Assembly: GCF_000986785.1 (NCBI RefSeq)
Contig: NZ_LAYY01000100.1
Location: 1-64,000 of the forward strand
DNA: 64,000 nucleotides
Direction of reading: 5' to 3'
Source: Mesobacillus campisalis
GTDB lineage: Bacteria; Bacillota; Bacilli; Bacillales; Cytobacillaceae
Positions within the stretch are counted from its first letter, which is position 1. Every line of letters begins with the position of its first letter. The notes under the pieces are model-generated. The model was not told the origin of the DNA. It saw only the letters and a list, made by a program, of their open reading frames with translations, and made no database searches. Both the position numbers and the translations under genes were made by a program. This document shows, in pieces, positions 8,331-16,723 of this stretch.

Positions 8331-8453
8331 TGTCACATGTTTGACACAGGTTTTTCAAATAAAGCGATTATTTGATGCAATCCGGGTAAAATTGATGCAA
8401 TCCCTCTAGTAATTGATACAATCTCGCTGATCATTGATGCAATAACCCACTTT
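8331..8453 (+). repeat. 21-bp repeat element, copy 2 (complete)
   Basis: The leader TGTCACATGTTTGACACAGG and TTTTTCAAATAAAGCGA begin at 8331, and the four units start at 8371, 8391, 8412 and 8433, each with a TTGATGCAAT-like core. It lies between two convergent genes. The rest of the 8291-8594 gap holds no gene; after the repeat come two copies of CACTTTTNATGATGTGA (about 8448 and 8511). Confidence 0.9.
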
Positions 8454-8594
8454 TATGATGTGAAAGCCAGTATTCATCGGGGAATGATACTTTTTTACGA
8501 CGGAATAACCACTTTTTATGATGTGATGCCTATTTATTAACCCATGTAACAGCTATTCTGCAAGCAAGCAGCCACTTTTAAGAATCAATTACAT

Positions 8595-8622
8595 AAAAAA
8601 AGAGAAGTGCATGGCGCACTTC
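8595..8622 (-). terminator. terminator of the BCCT transporter gene
   Basis: GAAGTGC and GCACTTC pair around a five-base loop, followed on the minus strand by TCTTTTTTT. Confidence 0.85.
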
Positions 8623-8628
8623 CCTCTA

Positions 8629-10146
8629 TTAATGTTCCCGTCGCTTCGGAATTCTTCCAATTCCAAGCTCCTTGGATTCCTTGCTTAATGCCTTGGCCAG
8701 GCTCCAGGCCATCAGCCCCATGATGATAGAGAATGGTAAGGCTGCGATGATCATCGTGTTCTGCAAGGCCATAAGTCCACCGGAGTAAAGCAGGACAAGG
8801 GCTGTGGCCGACAGCAAGACTCCCCATACGAGCTTTATGCGGTTTCCTGGCGTCAGCGAGCCATTGGTGGTCATCATTCCAAGGACATACGTCCCGGAAT
8901 CGGCCGAGGTGATAAAGAAGACACCTATCAGAATCAAGGCCAGAATAGATGTTACCCACGGAAGCGGAAAGTTGGCTAAAACGCCGAATAGCGCTTCCTC
9001 GGTCGCCAGCTCCGAAATCGCGGCAACTCCCTGATGCTCCAGCGAAATGGCCGTTCCGCCAAAGGTTGAGAACCAGAGGAATCCGATCACAGATGGAACA
9101 AGCAGGACTCCAAAGATGAATTCGCGAATGGTCCGCCCTTTAGAAACTCGAGCTATAAAAATTCCTGTGAATGGTGCCCAGGCGATCCACCATGCCCAAT
9201 AGAAAATCGTCCAGCCATTGATCCATTCACGTACATCGGCATCCAGCGGAGAAATTCGCAAGCTCATCGCCGGCAGATTCTGAATATACGTGCCAACGGA
9301 ATTGGTGAACAGATTCAAGATGAACAAGGTAGGTCCCATGATAAACACGAACAAAAATAAGGCTGCAGCCAGAATCATATTCGTATTGCTCAGAATTTTA
9401 ATTCCTTTGCCCAGTCCTGTCATCGCTGAAACCATAAATAACACGGTGACAATGATTACAATGATGAACTGAGTCAAAAAGTTTGCAGGAATTTCAAAGA
9501 GGTAGGTTAACCCACCATTTATTTGTACAGCTCCAAGTCCCAAAGTTGTGGCAATGCCTGTCACTGTTGCGACAACGGATATAATATCGATTACCTTCCC
9601 GGTTTTGCCCCGGGCATATTTGCCGAGGACCGGCTCAAGCGTGGCGCTGATCAATGCAGGCTTGCCATGCCTGAAATTGAAGTAGGCCAGCACCATGGCA
9701 ACAAGCCCGTAAATCGCCCAGGCATGAATTCCCCAGTGGAAGAAGGTATACCGCATCGCATCACGGATTGCCGCATCCGTGCCCGGCTCCCCGCCAGTCG
9801 GAGTCGAAATCATGTAGTGGGAGATCGGTTCTGCCGTTCCCCAAAACACAAGGCCGATTCCCATCCCGGCACTGAAAAGCATTGCAAACCACGACATCCT
9901 CGTAAATTCAGGCTTGTCATCCTGCTTGCCAAGCTTGATTTTCCCAAGCGGGCTTATCAGGAAATACAAACATATAATAACGACAAGCGAAACGAACAAT
10001 AAATAATACCATCCAAACGACTTTGTTATGAAGGTTTGAATATTCGCCGTCACGCTTTCAAGGCCCTCCGGAGCAAATACCCCGACAAGCACCATCAACA
10101 GCAATATTCCCGTTGAAATATAAAATACCGTAGTATTCTTTTTCAT
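8629..10146 (-). CDS. BCCT family osmolyte transporter (glycine betaine/choline type)
   Basis: This 505-residue membrane protein belongs to the betaine/choline/carnitine transporters, which import compatible solutes using a sodium gradient. About twelve membrane segments are visible. The family signatures are GMGIGLVFWGTAEPISHY in segment 2 and the aromatic block WTIFYWAWWIAWAPFTGIFIARVSKGRTIREF near residues 305-340. The length and short cytoplasmic C-terminus resemble OpuD and BetL; the substrate cannot be told from this sequence. The ATG follows AGGAAGGGAG. It is monocistronic, with a 365-bp upstream region. Confidence 0.93.
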   Translation of the reverse strand: MKKNTTVFYISTGILLLMVLVGVFAPEGLESVTANIQTFITKSFGWYYLLFVSLVVIICLYFLISPLGKIKLGKQDDKPEFTRMSWFAMLFSAGMGIGLVFWGTAEPISHYMISTPTGGEPGTDAAIRDAMRYTFFHWGIHAWAIYGLVAMVLAYFNFRHGKPALISATLEPVLGKYARGKTGKVIDIISVVATVTGIATTLGLGAVQINGGLTYLFEIPANFLTQFIIVIIVTVLFMVSAMTGLGKGIKILSNTNMILAAALFLFVFIMGPTLFILNLFTNSVGTYIQNLPAMSLRISPLDADVREWINGWTIFYWAWWIAWAPFTGIFIARVSKGRTIREFIFGVLLVPSVIGFLWFSTFGGTAISLEHQGVAAISELATEEALFGVLANFPLPWVTSILALILIGVFFITSADSGTYVLGMMTTNGSLTPGNRIKLVWGVLLSATALVLLYSGGLMALQNTMIIAALPFSIIMGLMAWSLAKALSKESKELGIGRIPKRREH

Positions 10147-10511
10147 TTAATAACTCCCTTCCTGCTCTCTCTGTCTTTTTGGGCACCATATATTACCGTA
10201 ACATATATACCCGTTTTAAAACCAAATATCTGCATAGTGCACGGATTTAGTCTGCCTTAATTAGAAGAAAGTATGTGATAGAAGACACTGTCGGACCGTT
10301 TTTTTCCTATTGATGAGTTTTTCCAGAAGCTTTTGCTGTCAAACCCCGATACAATGTCACTGACTCGACAAATTCAGGACCTATTAAACCAAAAAATAAC
10401 AAGAATAACCAAAATGATACCAACTGGTAACGAAACTAGTAAAAAATTGAAATATTAATGTAATATTCCTGTGGTAAGGTAGTGCTACTGAGACAAAAGG
10501 AGAGTTAAAAC
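10147..10511. other. intergenic region with two divergent promoters
   Basis: The 365 bp between the BCCT gene and the LysM-3D gene hold no protein-coding frame that I can support. The right half is A+T-rich. At 10459-10475 lies TGTAAT-N5-TGTGGT, of which the first half fits the WalR consensus TGTWAH-N5-TGTWAH and the second does not, so a WalR site here is only possible. Confidence 0.4.
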
Positions 10512-11138
10512 GTGAAAAAACTATTAGTTACTCTTGTTGTTGCTCTGTCCATTGCCCTTGGAACCGCGAATTTTGCATCTGCTGCATCGAATACATATAC
10601 AGTAAAAAGTGGAGATACTCTCTACAGAATTGCCAAATCAAATAAAACCAGCGTCAAGAATCTTAAGAGCTGGAACAACCTGAAGTCTGATACCATCTAT
10701 CCGAAGCAGAAGCTGAAGGTGACTGCGCCGGCGAAGAAAACAAGTGCTGGTGCCAAGAAAACAACAGCGTCTGCCAAAGCAAAAGCACCAGCCAAGAAAG
10801 CAACACCCGTGAAGGCCGCTTCCCAGAAGCCAAGCAGGAATCAGGTCAAGAAAACGCTGACTGTCTCGGCATCCGCTTTTACAGCGAGCTGCAAAGGCTG
10901 CTCCGGCATCACCTATACCGGAATCAACCTGAAGAAGAACCCTCATATGAAGGTCATTTCTGTTGACCCTAAAGTCATCCCGCTTGGATCGAAGGTTTAT
11001 GTTCCTGGCTACGGAACGGCTATCGCCGCCGACAAAGGCAGCGCCATTAAAGGAAACAGAATCGACGTATTCATGCCTAAATACAATGACGCCATCAAGT
11101 GGGGCCGCAAAACGGTCACCGTTCAAATTTTGAAATAA
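10512..11138 (+). CDS. secreted cell-wall protein with LysM and 3D domains (YocH-like)
   Basis: This 208-residue protein has a signal peptide (residues 1-25, ending NFASAASN), one LysM domain (YTVKSGDTLYRIAKSNKTSV onwards, residues 28-70), an Ala/Lys-rich linker (residues 72-115) and a C-terminal 3D domain (residues 120-208) with GITYTG, VISVDPKVIPLGSKVYV, AADKGSAIKGNRIDVFM and WGRKTVTV. The three Asp of the 3D fold, the probable catalytic residues for muralytic activity, are all present. LysM binds peptidoglycan. It starts with GTG after AAAGGAGAG. A paralogue with two LysM domains lies at 54193. Confidence 0.92.
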   Translation: MKKLLVTLVVALSIALGTANFASAASNTYTVKSGDTLYRIAKSNKTSVKNLKSWNNLKSDTIYPKQKLKVTAPAKKTSAGAKKTTASAKAKAPAKKATPVKAASQKPSRNQVKKTLTVSASAFTASCKGCSGITYTGINLKKNPHMKVISVDPKVIPLGSKVYVPGYGTAIAADKGSAIKGNRIDVFMPKYNDAIKWGRKTVTVQILK

Positions 11139-11143
11139 GCAGG

Positions 11144-11180
11144 AAAAGAGCCCGTCCAGGGAATGGACGGGCTCTTCTTA
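11144..11180. terminator. bidirectional terminator
   Basis: An 11-bp perfect stem GAGCCCGTCCA/TGGACGGGCTC separates the convergent LysM-3D and thioesterase genes. TTCTT follows on plus and TTTTCC on minus. Confidence 0.85.
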
Positions 11181-11183
11181 TTC

Positions 11184-11621
11184 CTATTTCTTTTTATCAT
11201 ACCGGTAAAACGTGCCGGATGTCCGGCAAAGCAATGTTCCCTCTTCGTTTTTCACTTCCGCTTCCATGAAGGAAACCTTGTATCCGTCTTTTATGTAACG
11301 GGCGGTGGCGGTCAGCTTTCCGGCTGCTGCCGCGTTGAAGTAGGATGTTTTAAGTTCCAGCGACACATAGGGCACATCCTTGTGCCGGAAGTTCAAATGC
11401 CCCATAGCGCTATCTGTGATGAACGTGAAAATGCCGCCGTGCACGATTCCTGCCGGATTATGCATAAAGTCCGTAACCGGGCATGTGATCGTGCAGGTCT
11501 TGGCTTCATCGTCATAATCAAACTGGAAATCCAGCAGCTTGAACATAAAAATACTTTCGGGCTTGATGGCATAGGTGTCATACACCATTTCCATATGGGC
11601 CATGAATTCCTGTTTATCCAT
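11184..11621 (-). CDS. PaaI-like hotdog-fold thioesterase
   Basis: This 145-residue protein is a single hotdog domain. The motif NPAGIVHGGIFTFITDSAMG near residues 53-72 carries the HGG(I/V) signature of the PaaI/YbgC acyl-CoA thioesterases, followed by the beta-strands SLELKTSYFNAAAAGKLTATA and CRTSGTFYRYDKK. It probably hydrolyses acyl- or aryl-CoA thioesters in the cytoplasm; the substrate is unknown. AAAAGGAGCTGATAAAGC precedes the ATG. It is monocistronic, with no pathway genes beside it. Confidence 0.88.
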   Translation of the reverse strand: MDKQEFMAHMEMVYDTYAIKPESIFMFKLLDFQFDYDDEAKTCTITCPVTDFMHNPAGIVHGGIFTFITDSAMGHLNFRHKDVPYVSLELKTSYFNAAAAGKLTATARYIKDGYKVSFMEAEVKNEEGTLLCRTSGTFYRYDKKK

Positions 11622-11750
11622 GCTTTATCAGCTCCTTTTCCATGCCTTCCCTCTTTCCTATCATATCACAATAATCTGAATTTTGAGATAAGTTGTACAT
11701 ATGAAACTTCTTGGCTGCCCATCCGTCTTATAATAAATGGGGGTGTTGGA

Positions 11751-12191
11751 ATGAGAAAACTTAAGATGATGTTTATCGCGGCGGCACTTGTGCTGCTTAG
11801 CGGCTGCTCTCTTCTCACTGAAGTGAATGATTCGGTTGATTATGCCAATACGGCGATAGATCATATTGGAAACCTGAACGCCTTTGCCGAGGAAGCTCCA
11901 CAAATGATCCAGGAAGCAATGACTAACCCGGCGGTAAAGGAAGAGCTTGAAGCCCGGCTGGTCACGCTCAAGCAGGACATTGAACAATTCATCTCCCTGG
12001 ATGAGATTCCGGCCGTTGCGGAAAGCATCCATCAGGAGCTCGTTGCGAAAAATGAAGAACTTCTTGGCCAAATCAACTCTGTCCTTGAAAATGGGAATCT
12101 CGCTTTGGATAAGCTGGAAAGCTCCCGGCTCGTCACGACCATCAATGAAGTGACACAGCTTTTAAACCGGATTGAAAATCTTGCGCCATAA
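11751..12191 (+). CDS. small lipoprotein, DUF6376-like
   Basis: This 146-residue protein starts with a lipoprotein signal (MFIAAALVLLSGCSLL, lipidated Cys at about residue 19). The mature part is entirely helical and acidic, with repeated heptads (ANTAIDHIGNLNAFAEEAPQ to LLNRIENLAP), and resembles the DUF6376 lipoproteins of Bacillus, whose function is unknown. The ATG at 11751 follows GGGGGTGTTGGA; an upstream extension of the same frame has no coding character. It has its own terminator. Confidence 0.75.
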   Translation: MRKLKMMFIAAALVLLSGCSLLTEVNDSVDYANTAIDHIGNLNAFAEEAPQMIQEAMTNPAVKEELEARLVTLKQDIEQFISLDEIPAVAESIHQELVAKNEELLGQINSVLENGNLALDKLESSRLVTTINEVTQLLNRIENLAP

Positions 12192-12218
12192 AGAGCCTTT
12201 TGCAAGGCTCTTTTTTTT
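12191..12218 (+). terminator. terminator of the small lipoprotein gene
   Basis: AAGAGCCTT pairs with AAGGCTCTT and a run of T follows, directly behind the stop codon. Confidence 0.85.
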
Positions 12219-12265
12219 GCAGGAAATCCTTTACATTTCCTGCTGGGCAGGATAGAATTTCTATA

Positions 12266-12284
12266 TACCTAAAATTTCTAGGTA
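12266..12284 (+). promoter_or_regulatory. probable PadR operator upstream of padR
   Basis: The inverted repeat TACCTA-N7-TAGGTA ends 10 bp before the PadR start and overlaps its ribosome-binding site, so a bound repressor would block expression of its own gene. TATATACCTA recurs before the DUF4153 gene at about 13275. Confidence 0.55.
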
Positions 12285-12294
12285 GGTGAAAAGA

Positions 12295-12642
12295 ATGTTC
12301 AACCGTGAATTGGTGAAAGGCAGTACATCGCTGCTCCTGCTTCAGCTGCTCGAGGAGCGGGACATGTACGGCTATGAGCTGGTAAAAGAGCTGGAGAGCC
12401 GCAGCGGGAACGAGTTCTCCGTGAAGGAAGGCACGCTGTATCCTGCGCTGCACAAACTCGAAAAGCAGGAATACATTGAATGCTACTGGCAAGAGCAGGA
12501 AAAGGGGCCTGCGCGGAAGTATTACAAAATCACCGGCGCCGGGAAAGAGATGCTGGTGGAGAAAACCCGCGAATGGAATGACTTTGTTTCGGTCATGAAC
12601 AAGCTGATGGGGAGAAAAAAACATGGAAGAGCTGAAGGCTGA
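12295..12642 (+). CDS. PadR family transcriptional regulator
   Basis: This 115-residue regulator has the winged-helix PadR domain: [25 protein letters not shown], then the recognition part [21 protein letters not shown] and the wing [19 protein letters not shown]. It is of the short PadR-s2 type that acts as a homodimer repressor. The ATG at 12295 lies 6 bp after AGGTG; a GTG three codons upstream lies within that site. It overlaps the next gene by 20 bp and is cotranscribed with it. PadR/HAAS pairs of this kind usually respond to membrane-active compounds, an inference from the family. Confidence 0.92.
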   Translation: MFNRELVKGSTSLLLLQLLEERDMYGYELVKELESRSGNEFSVKEGTLYPALHKLEKQEYIECYWQEQEKGPARKYYKITGAGKEMLVEKTREWNDFVSVMNKLMGRKKHGRAEG

Positions 12643-13261
12643 GTTTTTAAGCGAACTGGCAAAAGGCCTGGGAGAGCATCAGGAAAAAGCTTCGATTTTA
12701 ACTGAATATGAGGGGCACCTCGATGAACTCCTGCTCAGCCTACGTGATATGGAGGACAAAGCCCAGGTGCGCGGGGAGATCCAGTCCCGGTTTGGCACTC
12801 CGGAAGAGATTGCCGCGATTTGGCGGGAGGAGCTTACAGTGACACCAAGCAAGATGAAATGGCTGTTCATCGCAGTGAATGTCCTGTTCTTCGCAGGCGG
12901 CGGCGCGCTGACGCTTGCCCATAACCTGCTGGACTGGAGCTGGCTCAGGCTGCTGTGGGCGGAACTTACCTCCTTTCCGATACTGATTGCGCTGATTTAC
13001 ATGTTCTTCTGGGCGCTGCTTGGCTATGAAATTGGCAGGGGGTTCGGCCATAAAGGCAAAAAGCTGATGAGGCGGACGTTTATCCTGGCCCTGATCCCGA
13101 ACCTGACACTGATGGCCTTGACCGTCTTCCAGATCATTCCGCATGAATGGTTCGATCCGCTGCTCAAGGAAACCTTTATCCTTCTTTGCATATTTTTGAC
13201 GATTCTCTTATATCCGCTTTGCCTGGTCAGCTACAGGTGGGGAAAAAAAGCTTCAGTCTGA
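12623..13261 (+). CDS. HAAS-domain membrane protein (DUF1700-like)
   Basis: This 212-residue protein has an N-terminal helical domain of about 75 residues ([30 protein letters not shown] and [13 protein letters not shown], the HAAS/DUF1700 signature) and four hydrophobic segments at about residues 77-97, 108-132, 146-166 and 178-200. HAAS proteins are nearly always encoded beside a PadR regulator, and are thought to pass a membrane signal to it or be controlled by it. The start codon overlaps the padR end by 20 bp. Confidence 0.85.
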   Translation: MEELKAEFLSELAKGLGEHQEKASILTEYEGHLDELLLSLRDMEDKAQVRGEIQSRFGTPEEIAAIWREELTVTPSKMKWLFIAVNVLFFAGGGALTLAHNLLDWSWLRLLWAELTSFPILIALIYMFFWALLGYEIGRGFGHKGKKLMRRTFILALIPNLTLMALTVFQIIPHEWFDPLLKETFILLCIFLTILLYPLCLVSYRWGKKASV

Positions 13262-13271
13262 GCTTTTTTTT
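13243..13271 (+). terminator. terminator of the padR operon
   Basis: AAAAAAAGCT and AGCTTTTTTTT pair around an eight-base loop; the hairpin begins inside the last codons of the HAAS gene. Confidence 0.7.
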
Positions 13272-13274
13272 GAA

Positions 13275-13305
13275 TATATACCTAGTAATTCTATATACAT
13301 AGAAT
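13275..13305 (+). promoter_or_regulatory. possible PadR site upstream of the DUF4153 gene
   Basis: TATATACCTAG and TATATACATAG are directly repeated about 17 bp apart, 20-50 bp before the start at 13328. The first matches the left half of the padR operator at 12266. TATATACATAGAAT also occurs upstream of kdgK at 29761, so this part may simply be a -10 region. Confidence 0.4.
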
Positions 13306-13327
13306 AACTTTAATGGAGGTTTTACAA

Positions 13328-14785
13328 ATGGAAGTAAAATTGGAAAAGCAGGACTGGATGTTTCTGTTGCTGTGCCTTGTGCTGGGGGTTGCGGCCGAGG
13401 AGGCCTTCTTCCGCGGCCAAGTCGGAATCTCTTACCTCGTTTTCATTGCAGTGTTTTACGCGCTGTTTTTCTGGAGGTTCCGGCGGTTTGCGTTTTCGCA
13501 CCAGCGCTTTGGCTATCTGGTGCTGATCGCAATCTGGCTGTTGGCTGCGAGTTATTATCTTTATGATTTTAATGCCTTCCACGTCCTGAATCTGCTGGTG
13601 ATCCCCGCTTTGGTGATTTTTCATCTTGCCTTGATTACCGCTCCGCAAAAAATGCCCTGGAACAACTTTAGCTTCCTGGGATACGCCCTGGTCCGGCTTG
13701 GGGAAGGCCTCCGTTTCAGCGCGCTTTTCGCGGGTTATGCCGGGAAGCTTCTAAAACATGGCAGCAATCCGAAGCAATATGATGTATGGAAAAAGGTGCT
13801 GATTGGTATTGGCATCTCGGTGCCATTCCTGGTTGTCGTGCTAAACCTGCTGGTTTCGGCGGATGCCGAGTTTGAGCGGCTTTTGAACCATTTGCCAAAT
13901 CTCTTGAGCTTTAACCCCGAATACGTATTCCGCCTTGGCGTTGTGCTAATTTACACTTTTGGGTTCTTTGGTTTCATGCAGGTTTTATCGAAAAAGCCGG
14001 CAGCTGCAGCAAACAAGAAGAGTGTGCTGGAGTCCATTACGCTCGACGGGGTCATCATGCTGACTGTGCTGGTGCTCCTTGATTTGGTGTATGTTTTGTT
14101 TGTGGGTGTGCAGTTCAAGTATTTTTTCAGCGGGACGCTCGAGGCCGGCTACACGTACGCGGAGTATGCCCGGCGCGGATTTTTTGAACTGGTGTTTGTC
14201 ACGCTGATCAATCTGAGCGTCACCACCCTTGTGATTACTTTTACGAAAAGCGTTCACGGCCTGATGAAAAAGGCCATCTCCCTCACTTTGACCCTGCTGG
14301 TGCTGTCAAGCGGCGTTCTGCTTGTGTCTGCGTTTATAAGGATGAGCTTGTACGAGCAGGCCTATGGATTCACGTTCACACGGATGCTGGTTCACTTCTT
14401 CATGGTGTTTTTAATGGTCATCCTCTCCTATACGCTGGTGAAAATCTGGCTAGGAAAGCTGTCGCTGTTCCATTTTTATATCGTCGCCTCGCTGATTTTT
14501 TACACCGGGATCAATATCGTGAATATCGATAAAATCGTGGTTGACCTGAACCTTGAGCGCTACGAAAAAACCGGGAAGATTGACATCCAGTATCTGAACA
14601 GCCTCTCTTCCACCGGAATTCTCGGACTGATTGAACTGTATGAAAAGAACCCGGATGTGCCGGAGCTGAAAGAGCTGCTGATCCAGCGGAAGGAAGAAAG
14701 ACATTTTTTGAAAGGAGATGCCTGGCAGTCGGAGAACCTGATGCGGAGCGCAGCATATGACCGGCTGGGTGAGCTGGAGCTGTAA
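13328..14785 (+). CDS. DUF4153/DUF4173-type polytopic membrane protein
   Basis: This 485-residue protein has about eleven hydrophobic segments in its first 380 residues and a soluble C-terminal tail of about 100 residues (LNSLSSTGILGLIELYEKNPDVPELKELL). The central block SADAEFERLLNHLPNLLSF followed by a YTFGFFGFMQVL helix, and DLVYVLFVGVQFKYFF, fit the DUF4153/DUF4173 family of unknown function. I chose the ATG at 13328 because GGAGG lies 10 bp upstream; the ATG five codons earlier lies before it. It follows the PadR/HAAS operon and shares an upstream motif with it. Confidence 0.8.
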   Translation: MEVKLEKQDWMFLLLCLVLGVAAEEAFFRGQVGISYLVFIAVFYALFFWRFRRFAFSHQRFGYLVLIAIWLLAASYYLYDFNAFHVLNLLVIPALVIFHLALITAPQKMPWNNFSFLGYALVRLGEGLRFSALFAGYAGKLLKHGSNPKQYDVWKKVLIGIGISVPFLVVVLNLLVSADAEFERLLNHLPNLLSFNPEYVFRLGVVLIYTFGFFGFMQVLSKKPAAAANKKSVLESITLDGVIMLTVLVLLDLVYVLFVGVQFKYFFSGTLEAGYTYAEYARRGFFELVFVTLINLSVTTLVITFTKSVHGLMKKAISLTLTLLVLSSGVLLVSAFIRMSLYEQAYGFTFTRMLVHFFMVFLMVILSYTLVKIWLGKLSLFHFYIVASLIFYTGINIVNIDKIVVDLNLERYEKTGKIDIQYLNSLSSTGILGLIELYEKNPDVPELKELLIQRKEERHFLKGDAWQSENLMRSAAYDRLGELEL

Positions 14786-14898
14786 TGCAGGTGGCTTGTG
14801 GGTGTGGAGGAAACTTTACATTATCTTTAAAAAACAATTGAATAAATCATTGAAATTAGGGGATATGCATTAAGAAGTCTTTTAAAGGAGGCATATGG

Positions 14899-15414
14899 AT
14901 GAAAAAACTACCTAAGGTTGTTTCAACTTTATTCCTGGCAGGGACGCTTGCCGCGTGCGGGGCCAACAACGACACCAACGACACGCCAGCTCCGCCACAG
15001 GACAACAACAATGCGACCCAGCAGGAAAACAACAATAATAATAACCAGGGGAACAATGCCAGCCAGCAGGAAAACGCCAGCCAAAACGCACAAACCACTT
15101 TCAACTTTACTGATTTCGATCTGGATGTGGATTATGGCAGCCAGGAATCCTATGAAGTGGACTATGAGCACGAAAAAGAAGAAACAGAAACAAAGCTGGA
15201 GGATGACCGCAACAACATCCAGCTGGAAGGACAGGAAGCTTTTGACCAGCTTCGCCCTCAGTTGGAAAAGCTGACATTTGACCAAAACACTTCTGATGAC
15301 GAGGTCATTTCCGAGGTGCTGAAAGCTTTCAGCCTTGGCGACGATTACAAGGAATTTGAGCTCGAAGTTAAATTCAACGATGGAACAGAAAAAGAATATA
15401 AGCATAAGAAATAG
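14899..15414 (+). CDS. YusW-like lipoprotein
   Basis: This 171-residue protein starts with a lipoprotein signal (LFLAGTLAACGANN, lipidated Cys20), followed by a low-complexity spacer of Asn, Gln and Pro to about residue 70. The C-terminal domain is acidic (FNFTDFDLDVDYGSQ, VDYEHEKEETETKLEDD, FDQLRPQLEKLTF, EFELEVKFNDGTEKEYKHKK) and matches the YusW-like family of Bacillus. Its function is unknown; it faces the outside of the membrane. AAAGGAGGCATATGG precedes the ATG, and a terminator follows directly. Confidence 0.85.
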   Translation: MKKLPKVVSTLFLAGTLAACGANNDTNDTPAPPQDNNNATQQENNNNNNQGNNASQQENASQNAQTTFNFTDFDLDVDYGSQESYEVDYEHEKEETETKLEDDRNNIQLEGQEAFDQLRPQLEKLTFDQNTSDDEVISEVLKAFSLGDDYKEFELEVKFNDGTEKEYKHKK

Positions 15415-15437
15415 GGACAGATTTGCTGTCCTTTTTT
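15413..15437 (+). terminator. terminator of the YusW-like gene
   Basis: A short stem GGACAG/CTGTCC with a run of T follows directly behind the stop codon. Confidence 0.75.
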
Positions 15438-15481
15438 CATGTGCTGGATGGCAATGGGTGTTCGGGTTAGTGGGAGCCCCC

Positions 15482-15604
15482 TGTCACACCTTGGACACAG
15501 GTTTGACAAATAAAACGAAAAATTGATGCAATAATCCCGGGAATTGATGCAATAACCAGAGTAATTGATGCAATTCCGGTGAAAATTGATGCAATCACGC
15601 GCCC
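15482..15604 (+). repeat. 21-bp repeat element, copy 3 (complete)
   Basis: The leader TGTCACACCTTGGACACAGG starts at 15482. Units start at 15522, 15543, 15563 and 15584, all with a perfect ATTGATGCAAT core. It lies between the convergent yusW-like and prsA-like terminators. Confidence 0.92.
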
Positions 15605-15611
15605 CGCATCC

Positions 15612-15650
15612 AAAAAAACCAGCCTGGCTGCCTCTGCCAGGCTGGTTTTT
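15612..15650 (-). terminator. terminator of the PrsA-like gene
   Basis: A 15-bp perfect stem AAAAACCAGCCTGGC/GCCAGGCTGGTTTTT ends in a T run on the minus strand. Confidence 0.9.
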
Positions 15651-15652
15651 GC

Positions 15653-16525
15653 CTACTCTAGTGAGTTCTCGATCTTATAATCCTGTCTTTTTTCCGCAAT
15701 CCAGGTGGAATAGCGGTTCTGGACCTCCTGGCCAAACAGGATGTCCTCTATTTGGGCTTCATGGTCTTCGTATTTGGCTTCTTTCGCGTCCTTTTTGTCC
15801 GTTACTTTGATAATGTGGTAGCCGTGCTCCGTTTTGACCGGGTCGCTGATTTCGCCCGGCTTCATCGCAAAGGCCGCTTTTTCAAACTCGGCCACCATGT
15901 CTCCCTTGGCAAAGAAGCCAAGCTCCCCGCCATTCTCTGCGGAGCCGTCTGTGGAGTATTCTTTTGCCAGTTCAGCAAAATCGCCGCCGTCCGCGAGCTT
16001 TTCAGCGACTTCCTTCGCGGTTGCTTCATCCTCGACGAGGATATGGCTGGCTTCCACCTGCTCCTGCTGGTCAAAGGTCGCCTTGTTTTTATCAAAATAG
16101 GCTTTCTTGTCTTCATCGGTAATCTCAATTTCAGGCCCAAGCAATTTTTCAATCAAAAGATAGTACTTTATATCCTGCTTCAAATTTTCCTGTGTTATGC
16201 CGCTTTGCTTCAGTGCGGCGTCAAAGGCTTTGTTGCCGCCATATGAGTCAATATACACCTGGAGTTCATCGTCGATTTCCTGGTCGGAGACTTTTACCTT
16301 CTCCTTCTCGGCTTCCATTTCAATGATTTTATTATCAATTAAAAGGGACAAGGTACCTTTTCCATATGGTGTGACAAGAGCCTGGTACAGTTCATCCTTC
16401 GTGATGGACTGGCCGTCGACGCTCGCAACCGCATCCTTATTGGAAAAAGCCGAACCGAAAATCAAGGCAGCCGCAACTAGAACGACTCCCGCTAGTACAA
16501 TATAAAACTTCCTGGATTTAAACAA
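15653..16525 (-). CDS. prsA: PrsA-like extracytoplasmic foldase (parvulin PPIase)
   Basis: This protein of about 290 residues assists folding of secreted proteins outside the membrane. An N-terminal membrane segment (FYIVLAGVVLVAAALIFG, residues 5-22) is followed by a SurA/PrsA N-terminal helical region, a parvulin domain at about residues 140-235 (EASHILVEDEATAKEVAEKL, GDFAELAKEYSTDGSAENGG, PVKTEHGYHIIKV) and a C-terminal helix. No cysteine occurs anywhere, so it cannot be lipidated as typical PrsA is; the helix must anchor it, or it is cleaved. I prefer the TTG at 16525, seven bases after GGGGG; an ATG at 16552 is possible. Confidence 0.88.
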   Translation of the reverse strand: MFKSRKFYIVLAGVVLVAAALIFGSAFSNKDAVASVDGQSITKDELYQALVTPYGKGTLSLLIDNKIIEMEAEKEKVKVSDQEIDDELQVYIDSYGGNKAFDAALKQSGITQENLKQDIKYYLLIEKLLGPEIEITDEDKKAYFDKNKATFDQQEQVEASHILVEDEATAKEVAEKLADGGDFAELAKEYSTDGSAENGGELGFFAKGDMVAEFEKAAFAMKPGEISDPVKTEHGYHIIKVTDKKDAKEAKYEDHEAQIEDILFGQEVQNRYSTWIAEKRQDYKIENSLE

Positions 16526-16723
16526 TGTTATTCCCCCAATTAACTTCAGCATTCTCCAAGGATAACCCCCAAATATGAACAAATTATGAACAAGCTATTG
16601 CCGCGGTGTGAAAATCACTCCTTAACCTTTCTGTAATCATTTTTAACTTTTAGGAAACCCATTATTTTCGGGGGAGGATTATGATGAGGTTGCAGGGAAA
16701 ATAAAAAATGGGCCGGGATTTAT

